DNA of 64,000 nt, taken from Sinotaia quadrata (lineage: Eukaryota; Mollusca; Gastropoda; Architaenioglossa; Viviparidae). The stretch covers positions 62,321,759-62,385,758 of the forward strand of contig CM054181.1 in the NCBI GenBank assembly GCA_028829895.1, read 5' to 3'. The position numbers were made by a program, and so were the translations under genes. Within the stretch, counting starts at the first letter, position 1. Each line of letters opens with the position of its first letter. Under the pieces are notes generated by a model that did not search any database, was not told the DNA's origin, and saw only the letters and a list, made by a program, of their open reading frames with translations. This document shows positions 12,784-24,970 of this stretch, piece by piece.

Positions 12784-14189
12784 GTGCACAGTTCTTGTAT
12801 ATTTCCCATTTCTCTGTTTGAATATTCAGCCAGCTAAATCTTTTCTTTTAATTTTTATTATGTGTTTGAAAACACAACGGGCCTTTTTATTTGCTTCAAT
12901 ACTTCCGCCAAAAGTTATTCAAGCATATAAGCAGCCTAGCGTTCGCATGCAAAACCGATAATTTGAAAAGTATTACCCGATAATTTGAGGCTGCCGAATT
13001 GTGAACTTGAAATTTTTCACAGGGAGAAATCTGTATCGAACTGCTGAAAATCTACGTCACTTTCCGTGTCAATGCGATACAAGGACGTCACAGCTTGGCA
13101 AGGAGCCACGTTAGGATTGTGGTGTGCGCTTGAGTCCTTGATAGCTCTTAGCGTAGAATGGCTATCAATAATTATATTCTACTGAAGACATTGTCACTAT
13201 TCTACAACTTTTCTTTCAACAACACTTCACTCTGTCGTTCATCATCTTCAACCCTCTCAACAGCGGCATACCTCGTGCCAGGCAGCAAAATCGGCTGATA
13301 GCCGGAAGCTGCTACCATCTAAAAAAAATTTTGTTTTAAATTCACTTGACTGAAATTGTGAAGTGCCAACTCTCGCTGGTATAAACTTTGTACAACTTTA
13401 TCAAAATTATCCCTCACCAAAGAGTTAGTCTTAAAATCAACTTCTCCCTCTCACCAAAAGATGACTCTTTACTCAAGCTATTCAGAGTTATCAACTGTTA
13501 TCAAATATATTCCCCAAATATAACTTCTCCTTTAACTTTATCAAGCGTATCCACCTGAGTTGTCAATGAATTACTCGCACTCTGTTAATCAAATAAACGT
13601 GTCTTTCAGTTTTAATTTAACCAGTAAGTATTTTTTCACAAACATAATTTTGAGCTCTAATCTTCTGACCAGCCTATATTTTACGTTAATCAAATCAACT
13701 CATCTTAACCCTTTAACCAGTAAACCGTGACTCACCTTTCTGAAACATTAGAAAGATAGATAAATACTAAATACATCATTAATACCACTTGTCACTTACT
13801 CAATGCAGTGTTATTTAATTTAGCTGCAGCAGAACTTGCTTTTCAAATATACAAGTCAAAATTCCATTCATGCAATAGCTCAACACTCACATAGAGAGAG
13901 ATGGTCACTAGGACTCGTTAGTTATGTCTCGCCAAGCTACTAAAGTTGTAAGCAAGGCTTGTAGTGTAGAACGCCACTAGTTCCTGGGTGCTGACTTGAC
14001 ACACATCTGTCTCACAGGACTTTCTTCTCCTGGCACCTGTGATTACGCAAGGGTACCCTCTCAACATTTCTTTCATCTTTAGATACTCGGGGCTTCAAAA
14101 CACTGTTAGACTCATCAAGCAGGACCGACTTTAGATTTAGCTCATCTCTTACCTGCAGACTGTTGGCGATATTATACAATCTTGGCCAA
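12784..14189. other. No recognisable gene
   Basis: Single-copy AT-rich sequence with no long open frame, splice-supported exon or repeat that I can recognise. Confidence 0.4.
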
Positions 14190-14990
14190 CCTAGTAGGTC
14201 AAGTTGTAATAGTTCGTCAGATATTTAGCCCTGCTGACCAGGTGACCAGCCTGGTCTGTCTTTGTGTGCGCCAAAATCAGCCTCAAAGATCAAAGTCCGT
14301 TCTGCAGTTGTTGGAGAAATATCATTCAGAAAACTCTCCCAGATCCCTACTGGTAACAAGGTTTGTGCTGAGAAAGAATCGGCACTCAACTGCGCCCTGT
14401 ACCTGAAACTTCCTTGCGCCCTTTGGGTGATGAACAGAATAGATCATGGCTGACTGAATCCCTCTACTGAGGCAAAACTCAGAATCTGTGCTGCACAGCC
14501 AGACTGCGGAGGAGGCACTCGCCAAGCAATCACAGTTAATAGCCAGACTGCGGAGGAGGCACTCGCCAAGCAATCACGGTTAATAGCCAGCACCAACAAG
14601 TTTAAAGAAATATGCGACAAAAATATCTTACTCTGTGTTATACACCGGACACTATGCAAATATCGAACTGTCAAAAAGTGCTCGCATCATTTTGATTTTG
14701 TAATTATCTTTCTGCCACAATTACTTCATTTCTATATTTAAAACAAAAATGTCATCTATCTGTAAGTTTACCAGATTTTGCGTTTTCCTTGTGACCCCTC
14801 TCATTGGTACTAGGGACTCGTAGCCGTTTTTTTTTTGTTATTATTAATAATTATAATATATTTAATCTTCAAATACTTGGTAACACCTGACAGTAAGGAA
14901 GTGTGGGTGAACGAGTGGTTGGCTTCTTAGGGTTTAAATGTTGATTAGTCATTCTTAATACAATCCTTAAACCCCCACTCCACGCCTCTA
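14190..14990 (+). repeat. Dispersed repeat family B, copy 2
   Basis: Same order of blocks as 6985-8010. This copy carries an internal 44-bp tandem duplication, with AGCCAGACTGCGGAGGAGGC starting at 14497 and 14541. Overlapping short open frames on both strands are not conserved between the two copies, so they are not supported as genes. Confidence 0.6.
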
Positions 14991-15265
14991 TCCATGCTCT
15001 AACTATCTAAATTCTTGGAAGAATTTAGAATCTTATTTAAATCCTCAATTCACAACATCCACATAAGTGTGAAGGCATTTATTTCAACAATTCATACAAC
15101 ACTAAAGTATTGTTTAAAAGAATATCGAGGTTGATTTTTCATGTTGCGAACATAGTATTGTCAACTTACTGTATTGCTGTAGGTCGTTCAAGAAAAGCCA
15201 TTCTATATTTAGTTAGACAAATAGGTAATTTCATTTTCAAATTTATGGGGTGGGTGGTGATGAGA
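14991..15265. other. Short AT-rich spacer
   Basis: Nothing recognisable between repeat copy 2 and the GT microsatellite. Confidence 0.4.
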
Positions 15266-15320
<55 letters not shown>

Positions 15321-15347
15321 TGAGAATGTGTGTGTGTGTGAGTGAGA

Positions 15348-15427
<80 letters not shown>

Positions 15428-15460
15428 TGTACTGTGCTGTGCGTGTATATGCGTGTGTGT
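15266..15460. repeat. (GT)n microsatellite with GAGAATGTGT interruptions
   Basis: Two long GT runs separated by GAGAGAGTGAGAATG interruptions. The Cys-Val and Thr-His open frames on the two strands come from the repeat. Confidence 0.97.
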
Positions 15461-15997
15461 GAAATTACTAAAGACAACCAGATTAGAAATGCAGTGTACG
15501 TTTAAGGTCCACTTTCTAAAGAAAAGGGATTTTTAAAAAAATATTACTTATTCCAAAATAAAATAAAAGATAAAATAATAGTATTACAAATATTTTCCAT
15601 TAATCGTCTTTTCATTACACTAAACTTTCCTGAAATAGCCTCCTCGTTCTGTTACCTCATCTGTGAGTTACAATGAGCTGCACTTAATGAACTGAACGTC
15701 TCTGTACTCACGAAACGTGACCATGTTTGACGTCAATAATAAAGCTGTCAAGGTCATTTGTTTTCATGTTTTTACTATAAAACTGCTGAAGTAAGCTAAG
15801 TTTGAAATTAAGATTGAATTATTTTCTTTTAATTTTAATGCTGATTAATTCTATAATACTAGGCTAAAAAGAATTTATTAAATTTTATTCAGATATTGGT
15901 ACTATTAATTTTCCTTTCCTGTGTGCTCTCTTTTCTTTGTGTGTGCAGGCGCACGCGCGTGTATGTATGTTTTCTATCCATTGGCATCTTCTCTATA
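15461..15997. other. No recognisable gene
   Basis: AT-rich sequence. A palindromic TGACGTCA lies at 15728-15735. Confidence 0.4.
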
Positions 15998-16610
15998 TGC
16001 ACCACACAGACAATACATAATTATTGTAAAATTTCTATAAACACCACACAGACAATACATAATTATTGTAAAATTTCTACAAACACCACAGACAATACAT
16101 AATTATTGTAAAATTTCTACAAACACCACAGACAATTCATAATTATTGTAAAATTTCTACAAACACCACAGACAATACATAATTATTGTAAAATTTCTAC
16201 AAACACCACAGACAATTCATAATTATTGTAAAATTTCTACAAACACCACACAGACAATTCATAATTATTGTAAAATTTCTACAAACGCCACACAGACAAT
16301 TCATAATTATTGTAAAATTTCTATAAACACCACAGAGACAATACATAATTATTGTAAAATTTCTACAAACACCACACAGATGATACATAATTATTATAAA
16401 ATATATTCCATACTTTAACACAAATAAACACCACAGAGATAATACATATTGCGAAATGTCATTCATACTTCAACAGAAATAAGCACTATACAGATAATAA
16501 ATAGTGCGAAATTTCAGCCATACTTCAACAGAAATAAATACCGCACAGACAATACGTATTTGTGAGATTTCATTCATAATTCAGCAGAAATAAATAAACA
16601 CCCCACACGT
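15998..16610. repeat. 40-42 bp minisatellite, about 10 copies, then decayed copies
   Basis: Units contain CATAATTATTGTAAAATTTC followed by a TACAAACACCACAGACAATA block. Units alternate between 40 and 42 bp through CACA/CACACA. From about 16400 the copies lose the AATTATTG block and become degenerate. The minus-strand frame (LCGVCRNFTIIM) is repeat-derived. Confidence 0.85.
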
Positions 16611-16779
16611 TAAGATCCTGCAGTGCTTTCCGATATATAGATTATCTGAATAAAATCCTCCACTCCCCACTAAAAAATAAATGAAAATAATAATAATAAT
16701 ATCCATCTACTCCTCGCACACGTATGTACTACACACGCGTACCTACAAACAAACTCAAAACAGCATCAGCGCTTTTTAT
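16611..16779. other. Spacer
   Basis: No feature recognised. Confidence 0.4.
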
Positions 16780-17330
16780 TTTCTCTGTTAGCCGGAGCAG
16801 CTGAGGTTAAGCCAAAGGAAAGGAAATATTATTGGGACACGCCTATAATTTCTGGAAATCCGCTTACAGGTGCTGGGTCACGTGGCCCGCATGCTCCTTT
16901 CTTGCAACCAGCGCGAGACATTGCTGTGACAGCAATAACGTTTGCAGCGGTCTTGGCATTAAAGCCCAGATCACTCAATTAACCAAACTCGGCACACGAG
17001 AAACTGTAATGAGTGGGCCAACAACATCGTAACTCTCTCTCTCCCTCTTTCAATTTTTTTTATTTTAAAAGGCGCTGTACAAAACGTGACGGCGTATACA
17101 CATCAGGTGCTAGCCAGGTTATCGATTGGTTTTTGCTATTAGGACGCGCTGTAATTTATCAAAAAACCGGCGACTCGCATTGTTTATCGATTGGTCCAAC
17201 CTGTTGCGCGGTCAGATGACGTCTGCGCACCGTCAGTGGCAGGAGGTATTGTGCTTCGGGTCTTGGCAGTGATTGTAAGATATTGAGCCGCTTTCGCCTT
17301 TCAAAGTAAGTCACCAGTTGCGCCATTTTA
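16780..17330. promoter_or_regulatory. Promoter-like GC-richer patch with CCAAT and CRE-like sites
   Basis: Within AT-rich surroundings this patch holds an E-box CACGTG (16879-16884), two identical ATCGATTGGT blocks, each an inverted CCAAT box (17121-17130 and 17186-17195), and TGACGTC (17217-17223). Such spacing of CCAAT and CRE elements is typical of animal core promoters. No downstream coding exon is visible, so this may be a promoter for a non-coding RNA or distant exon, or an enhancer. Confidence 0.35.
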
Positions 17331-17701
17331 TGCAAAAATCCTTCCCTGACCTCGCATACTTGTTTGAATTCAGGGCTTGGATTTAACATAATGCCATTAA
17401 AGATGGGAGAAAAATGGGGACAGCACTCTAACTGAAACTGGTTGAGAATACATGCAAACTACAAATTAAAAACCAATTTAAAAAATAAAAATAAAAATAT
17501 CACATTAATCTTTGAGAATGTTTTTATTTCTCAAGTTTAGTTTAGTTTTGTTTATTTGTTTTGCTTGTCTTGCTCATTGACTGAATTTAAATTTGATTTG
17601 CAGTATTTTTCTGAGGTTTTTTTTCCTTTTTTCAAAGAAAGGAGCTCAAGGAAATTAAAGACGAAACAGTTAAACACTGATAATTAGATAGGGTTCACCA
17701 T
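17331..17701. other. AT-rich spacer
   Basis: No feature recognised. Confidence 0.4.
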
Positions 17702-17903
<202 letters not shown>

Positions 17904-17939
17904 TGTATTGTTGTTTCTCATTACAAAAACATAGTCTTC

Positions 17940-18751
17940 AATTGTTTACTTTCCTTTTAAAGATTCGTGGAGTCTCGTAGATTTTCATATGTGAGCTTTC
18001 CTTTACATTTACTACAGTAGTCGGCCATTTAAATGTCTATCAATCATTTAGTAAATCTAACGATCACTTAATATATCTAGTCAGTCAAAGAGGTATTTGT
18101 CAACTCAAAATTATAATCAGTAAATTAAGTCAAAGGTCAACAAAGTAAACCCAGTTAACAATCACTCATCACACCAGTTACCTTGAACAGCAGTCACTCA
18201 CCGTACTAGTTACTCAGAACACCACTTTCCACATCATTTACTTAAAACAGCAAGTCATTCAACAAACCACCTACTCAGTCATTCGCTCATAAATGGAGAT
18301 AATCTAATTAAAACATTATTGTAACATTGTCAGTATAATACTAGCACTATTTCGAGACAATTTTACGATTATAACATTATTGTTACATTGTCAGTATAAT
18401 TCTAGTACTATGTTCACCATATGTTATCATTATATCATTGAATAATGTATCACTATAATATGTCATTGAAATACGATATTTCACTGACAATGCGCCGAAT
18501 TACTAATAATATTACAGTGAAACAGTATCTTTGTATTACATGAAAATTGTCATTGTAGATTTTTAGCATAAGGAAACTGATACCGTGACAAAATATACTG
18601 AGGAAACTACATCTCCATAATTATAAAATTACACTGATATTATTCCCAATAATACAAGAACTAATAAAAATCGTCACCATAATATTTTAACTGCATTTGA
18701 ATACACCCTCACTAATACTATAATTGTTAAGGAAATTGGCACTATTATATT
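17940..18751. repeat. Ancient AT-rich satellite field, left part
   Basis: From about 18290, diverged motifs such as ACATTGTCAGTATAATACTA and TTACACTGATATTA recur at irregular spacing of roughly 25-60 bp. They are related to the clearer repeats at 19.7-22.4 kb. The first 350 bp is simply AT-rich. Confidence 0.5.
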
Positions 18752-19658
18752 TGTGACAGAGTGAATTTGCCACTCCCTATTTTAAATTTAAATTGTTATA
18801 TAAATAGCTAAATTGTCAAAGTAACCCAACCCTGGGCACTCCTTATGATGTAATTTTTGAAAGTGTCTGAGTTGAAGTAAACAACTCGAGGTAAGAATAT
18901 TCTAGATTGCTGATGTAAGGCAAACTTGAGTGAGTATTTTCTATTATCCAATGATCATGATTTACAAGAATGAGAGCACTGAAGTTTGTTCGAGAATATA
19001 ACAGTGCATCAGTGTTTCTTCACATGTGGAGGGAGACGTACTGACACAGACAGTGTTATATTGTTGCAAAAGCAAGCGAAGACCATTGAAGCAACCCTTA
19101 TTCCAGATCATGTAAAAAACTTTAAATTACCTACCTCTAATAACTCCATTTCTGTTCTCTGATAGGACTAACCTGTGATTTGTATTGACTGTATTGTTGA
19201 ACTGTAATTATTTATTTTATATATAAGACTATGACATGTAGAAATTATCCGAGCATTCAAGTTTGTGGAATATTGATGTCAAGTAATCTATTTCATTGTT
19301 CATTTAATAATTTTTTTCTAAAAATTATTGACGTTCTTACACATATTGATAACCTTACGTTACAGAAGAAAGTAGGTGGATTGGGGGCTCGCTAAATATA
19401 GATTAATGTCGGATTTGTCGTCTCCTTTAGTAAGACGTTTTCCACTAAGGGAAACATTATGTGATTGTAAATGTTGTTTTATGTTGTGAAATAGTGAAAA
19501 CGTTTACAGAGCCAAATATCCTACAAATGAGAGACGAGTGGCGTCTGTTGGAGGATCTTAATAAAATAAATTAAGATTCTCATCACTTGTAATTGGTTAT
19601 GAAAGATTAAATAATAATAATAATAATCTTCTCATTACTAAGTGGCTGGTGCATCACA
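18752..19658 (+). mobile_element. LTR family A, internally deleted copy
   Basis: It starts TGTGACAGAGTGAATTTGCC, matching the LTR start at 60952, and ends near GGTGCATCACA. Shared blocks include CTGGGCACTCCTTATGATG, AACTCCATTTCTGTTCTC, GTAAGACGTTTTCCA and AAGATTCTCATCACTTGTAA. At about 0.9 kb it lacks roughly half of the 1.75-kb LTR. It sits inside the satellite field, whose motifs continue on both sides. Possible target duplication ATATT/ATGTT is imperfect. Confidence 0.7.
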
Positions 19659-20450
19659 ATGTTAAAACTGTAATTTATAAACAATAATATTAGAATTATA
19701 CTGAAGACATTACTATAATATTACAATTTCAAATGTAATTCAACCACAATATCTGCAATAATGCTGAAAGCGTAACCATATTAATGGTACAGTGAAACTG
19801 TATTACTAGAAATCAATGAAACTCTCCCGTGTCACTATAATAATGACACCGTGTTACGGATGACACATGTCAACACAATAATAGTATTGCGTTCAAATTG
19901 CCGCCACAGTACCAACTACACTGAAACTGTTATAACAGTACAAGGATTATATTGAAATCGTCACCATAATAGTATTATATGAATTGCATCTATATTGTCA
20001 TCACGACTATGACACTATCAGAAATTTAATGAAACTGACGCTACAATATTAATATTGCACTAAACGTATCCACCATTTAGACAACACTACTATAGCAATG
20101 AAACGAAACGTTACAACAAAATATTAGCATTATAGTGAAGTTTTCACTGTTGTATGTGTACTAAGTGATATAATGAAATTCTTATCGTCATAACAATATT
20201 ACAATAAAATTAACCCAATAATGCTAGTATTAAAGAAAAATACTCATTACGGTACTAGTATTACAGCAGAGTTGTCACAATAAAATTATTACGTCAAACT
20301 AAATACTGCTATTAAAGACCAATTCATTAGAATACAAGTATCATAACAAAGGTGTCACCATAATATTACAATAAAATTAAACTAATAATGCTAATATTAA
20401 AGTACAAAGGTCATTAGAACTATTATTACAACCAAATTGTCACCATAATA

Positions 20451-20637
20451 ATTTTACAATAAATTAAATCAGCAATACTAGTATTAAAGAACAAATGTCT
20501 TTAGAGTAAAAAGATTACAACAAAATTGTCATCATAATAATTTTACAATAAATTAAATCAACAATACTAGTATTAAAGAACAAATGTCTTTAGAGTAAAA
20601 AGATTACAACAAAATTGTCATCATAATAATTTTACGA
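20451..20637. repeat. 89-bp tandem repeat, about 2 copies
   Basis: Blocks starting ATTTTACAAT at 20451 and 20540, with a third start at 20629, are nearly identical, so this is a young duplication inside the satellite field. Confidence 0.8.
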
Positions 20638-20938
20638 AGTTGTGAAGCACAAAACCAACAATACTAGTATTACAGAAAATGTGTTGCCATAGAAACAGTG
20701 TGGCGAGGAAACTCTAAATTACACTGAAGTTGTCACCATACTACCGCTATTAAAACGAAATGTTCGCAATAATATTAGTATTATACTGAAATTATAATTA
20801 AATCTCCAGTGAAATGGTTCCCATTATTGTCATAGTCTTACACAAATTATCATCATTATATTGCTATTGCAATGAATTGTTCTAAACTTCAATTATTTGT
20901 AATTGTAAGTATATATACATTTGAAATGTTGTCCTAAT

Positions 20939-21662
20939 ACTAGTCTTTCAACGAATTATCATCATTATATTGCTATTGCAATGAATTGTTCTAAACTTCA
21001 AGTATTTTGTAATTGTAAGTATTTGAAATGTTATCCTAATACTAGTCTTACACGAATTATCATCATTATAATGTTATTGCAATGAATTGTTCTAAACTTC
21101 AAGTATTTTGTAATTGTAAGTATATGTACTTTTGAAAATGTTATCCTAATACTAGTCTTACAAAGAATTACTCACCAATTTAGTATTGTGCAGTATTAAA
21201 AATATCATTGAGTGTACATTAAAATTGTTACTTTAAGACGAGTCTTGCAGAGAATTTGTCATCTTAATACTAGTATTACACTGTAATTATAATTGCATGT
21301 ACTAGTCTTTCAACGAATTATCATCATTATATTGCTATTGCAATGAATTGTTCTAAACTTCAAGTATTTTGTAATTGTAAGTATTTGAAATGTTATCCTA
21401 ATACTAGTCTTACACGAATTATCATCATTATAATGTTATTGCAATGAATTGTTCTAAACTTCAAGTATTTTGTAATTGTAAGTATATGTACTTTTGAAAA
21501 TGTTATCCTAATACTAGTCTTACAAAGAATTACTCACCAATTTAGTATTGTGCAGTATTAAAAATATCATTGAGTGTACATTAAAATTGTTACTTTAAGA
21601 CGAGTCTTGCAGAGAATTTGTCATCTTAATACTAGTATTACACTGTAATTATAATTGCATGT
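20939..21662. repeat. 362-bp tandem duplication
   Basis: ACTAGTCTTTCAACGAATTA occurs at 20939 and 21301 and the following 362 bp match almost perfectly. Each copy itself contains two to three diverged sub-repeats of roughly 95-120 bp with GCAATGAATTGTTCTAAACT. Confidence 0.85.
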
Positions 21663-21799
21663 ACATTTAAAGTGTCATCATAAATCCAGTGTTTCAGCGA
21701 ATTTGTCATTTTGATACTAGTATTATACAGCTATTCTAATTACATATACATTAAAAGTGTCATAATAAATCTTATGTTGGAGCAAATATTTCAGTATGA

Positions 21800-22395
21800 A
21801 ACTAATATTACAGCGAATTACTCAATATAAAACTAGTATTACACAAATACAGCGAATTAATCACCACATACTAATAGACTAGTATCACATCTAATCACCA
21901 TAAACTAATAAACTAGTATCACGGCGAATTAATCACCATAAACTAGAATTACAACGGATTAATCACCATAAACTAGTATTTCAGGAAATTAATCACCACA
22001 AACAAGTATTAAAGCAAATTAATCACTATAAACTAGAATTACAGCCGATTAATTATCATGAACTACAATTACAATGAATTAATCACCATAAACTAGAATT
22101 ACAGCGAATTAATAACCATAAATTAGAATTACAGCGAATCAATCATCATAAACAAGAATTACAACGAATTAATCACAATAAACTAAAATTACAGCAAATT
22201 AATCACCATACACTGGAATTACAAAGGATTAATCACAATAAACTAGTATTACAGCGAATTAATCACAATAAACTATAATTACAACGAATTAATCACTATA
22301 AACTGGAATTACAACGAATTAATAACCATAAACTGGAATTACAACGAAAGAATCACAATTAATTAGAATTACAACGAAAATATCACCATAAATAG
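21800..22395. repeat. 30-bp minisatellite, about 20 copies
   Basis: Units contain AATCACCATAAACTAGAATT followed by ACAGCGAATT. Copies vary at several positions but keep the 30-bp spacing, so this is the most regular part of the satellite field. Confidence 0.8.
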
Positions 22396-23935
22396 TGCAC
22401 AGATACTCATTCTTCCCAGGTTGGGTCATTGACGCTCATGCAGTAGACAGCGAAATCAGGCGAGATAAAAATTTTAAAAAAACGGATTTAAAGTAGACAT
22501 GAATCAGTCAATAAAAAGATGAATGTCTGCCCCTACATCTTTCTCCCTCTCTCCTTCTCCCTTACCTTTACTTCCTTCACTCTTTTATCTACATATATTT
22601 TCCCGCGCGTTTGTGTTTGTGTGCGCGCGTCTATCTAACATGAAGAACTAATGATTAAAACTAACATTCTTCTTGCTATGCATTCTAAGTGCAGTCTCAT
22701 TACAAATTTGCATACATGTGCAAAATTAAATTAATAAAATAATAAAAATTTAATTCTGCAACTAAAATTTATTTTAATATTACAAAATGTCAATTGGAAC
22801 ATTTTTAATCATTACAAGAAAGTTGTTGTATCCATCTATGTGACTATTTGATTAGCAGTCCATATATATTTATCTGCGAGCTATCCTGCCTGCCAATATC
22901 TCTGTCTATATATGCGTGTGCATAACTACCTAAGTCATTTCTACAAACGTATTTTCTCTTGCTCCACATTCCCCTCTGGCACAGTCCCTCCCGTTTCTTC
23001 TAGCCCCCCCCCAACCCCCCCCCCCCCACACACACACACACATACACACAAACGTTACTCTTATATCAGTTCCTTATTAATTCCCCAATCAAGTCTTGCA
23101 GCTGTATTCGGTTGGGGCGACTTTCTTTATGTGTCGGGATGACGTCACTGAAGCAGTCGTTTCTTGACTGATGCAAATTGCGTTTCACCTGGCGAACAAA
23201 GTCTATTTCGTGAATCTATTCGATTAATCGCGAATGTGTGCGTGCGCGTGCGGGTTTATTCCACGTGTGCGGTTGATTGTAATCGCAGGTTATGCCCGTC
23301 TCCAGCAAGTTGTTTAATTTCATTTTAAGAAAGAACTGCGTCTGCTTGTTTGCTGCTGGCGACTTCCTGTAGGAGTTTTTGCACTTTTACTTGTTTCAAA
23401 CTCTTTACCTTTTTTTCCTAACTTGTTTTATTATTTTTTTCCTGGGACGGGAGTAACACTCTGGCCTGGGATGGGGTGGTGGTGGGGTGGGGTGGGGTGG
23501 TGGTGCAGAAGATGATTAAAAGAAACACAGATTGGTGACGGCTGTTAACTTATTTCTGGAAGTGTGTTTGCATTTGTATAATTTACTGCATAGTAATATA
23601 CGACTTATGCACGGCCCCGCACCGCTCGGCGACAGCATTTGGAGAAAGAATCTGTATAGCATTGACGTCCGAGCGAAAACTGTAGAAACAAGTGTCATGC
23701 AGAGACAGGGGGAAAAAAAGAAACAAGATTAAAATGAAAAAGCTTAGAAAAGATATTCTAAATTCTCAAAGGAAATGGAAATTGAAAGCAAAGAAAGACG
23801 GATTTTAAATTAATAACAATAACACAAGCATATACGTGTGTGTGTGTGCACGCGTGCTTACGTGTGTGATTGTGTGTTTGCCTGCGTGTGTGTTTGTGCT
23901 CGCGTCATTAGAGAGAGAGAGAGAGAGAGAGACAT
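22396..23935. other. Single-copy stretch with simple repeats; no gene recognised
   Basis: Contains a C run with CA repeat near 23005-23050, a G-rich GGTGGGGTGG tract at 23470-23505, a GT-rich tract at 23836-23900 and GA repeat at 23911-23931. Short open frames at 22912 and 23532 lack recognisable domains. Confidence 0.4.
23140..23178. promoter_or_regulatory. CRE palindrome plus octamer
   Basis: TGACGTCA at 23140-23147 is followed 23 bp later by ATGCAAAT at 23171-23178. CRE and octamer sites together occur in animal promoters, but no coding exon is visible nearby. Confidence 0.3.
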
Positions 23936-23975
23936 CAGGGCCGTCCTTGGGCTAAATGGGCCCTTCGCATCATTG
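23936..23975 (+). mobile_element. hAT-type terminal sequence (fragment)
   Basis: CAGGGCCGTCCTTGGGC directly after a GA repeat resembles the terminal inverted repeat of many hAT-derived MITEs. A second CAGGGCCGTC occurs at 26250 beside a GATA repeat. The other end of the element is not identified. Confidence 0.35.
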
Positions 23976-24323
23976 TTTTAAATAAACAATTTAAAACTTG
24001 CTAAAGTGAGAAATAGAACATTTAATAAATTAAACACGTCAATGCAAAGTGTTCGTGGACTATTCTTTTGCAATTTAAGAAAACTGCTCTATATACAAAA
24101 TATTTGAAAAAGTTAAATTAACTTCTTGAAAATTATGAAATTACTGTGAGGCCTTTAAGTGTCATGGGATCTTAAAGTTTCTCGACCGCATGGAAGTGAA
24201 ATAACAAGTTATAAGATAATTAAGTGCAATTGAGGTGAGCAATTAACCATAGATTGCGTAATAAAAGACTGCAGACTAATAAGAACAGAAAGAAGACAAT
24301 TGACAGAATATTTAATAGAAACT
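23976..24323. other. AT-rich spacer
   Basis: No feature recognised; could be the body of a short hAT-derived element starting at 23936. Confidence 0.35.
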
Positions 24324-24832
24324 GACAACAGCATAAAGAGTACTAAAATACCCAGGATGACCATGGCATAAGGAGTACTAAAATACCCAGGAAGACAATT
24401 GCATGAGGAGTGCTAAAATACCCAGAAAGATAATGGCATGAGGAGTACTAAAATACCCAGAAAGACAATTGCATGAGGAGTGCAAAAATACCCAGGAATA
24501 TAATGGCATGAGTACTAAAATACCCAGGAATATAATGGCATGAGGAGTGCAAAAATATCCAGGATGACAATGGCATGAGGAGTACTAAAATACCCCAGGA
24601 AGACAATGGCATGAGGAGTACTAAAATACCCCAGGATGACAATGGCATGAGGAGTACTAAAATACCCCAGGATGACAATGGCATGAGGAGTACTAAAATA
24701 TCCCAGGATGACAATGGCATGAGGAGTACTAAAATACCCCAGGATGACAATGGCATGAGGAGTACTAAAATACCCCAGGATGATAATGGCATGAGGAGTA
24801 CTAAAATACCCCAGGATGATAATGGCATGAGT
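24324..24832. repeat. 36-bp minisatellite, about 14 copies
   Basis: Units contain GGCATGAGGAGTACTAAAAT followed by ACCCCAGGATGACAAT. Left copies are shorter and more diverged, right copies nearly identical, so homogenisation is stronger on the right. Because 36 is a multiple of three the array is open on both strands (MRSTKIPQDDNG on +, PLSSWGILVLLM on -). There is no evidence of expression. Confidence 0.92.
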
Positions 24833-24907
24833 GCATGGTCAGGTTGAACAGACGTAAGGGAAATGTACCATATTCGAGCAAATGCAACAGCTTATACTCC
24901 CTGTACA

Positions 24908-24910
<3 letters not shown>

Positions 24911-24968
<58 letters not shown>
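24911..24968. repeat. (CT)n microsatellite
   Basis: Pure CT run continuing into a C-rich tract to about 25010. Confidence 0.95.

Positions 24969-24969
<1 letters not shown>

Positions 24970-24970
<1 letters not shown>

Larger units (their letters stand above)
19659..22395. repeat. Ancient AT-rich satellite field, main part (TACTAGTATTACA core)
   Basis: Units of about 30 bp and more built around CACCATAA, ACTAGTATTACA and GCGAATTAAT. Nested later events include an 89-bp tandem repeat at 20451-20637 and a 362-bp duplication at 20939-21662. From 21800 to 22395 the array becomes a regular 30-bp minisatellite. No open frames of note. Confidence 0.75.

Noticed and set aside
15998..16420. CRISPR-like array
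   Set aside because: The 40-42 bp units are contiguous without unique spacers; this is a minisatellite in a eukaryotic genome.
24448..24847. Open frames on both strands in the 36-bp array
   Set aside because: The period is a multiple of three and both strands are open; no start context, domain or splice support.
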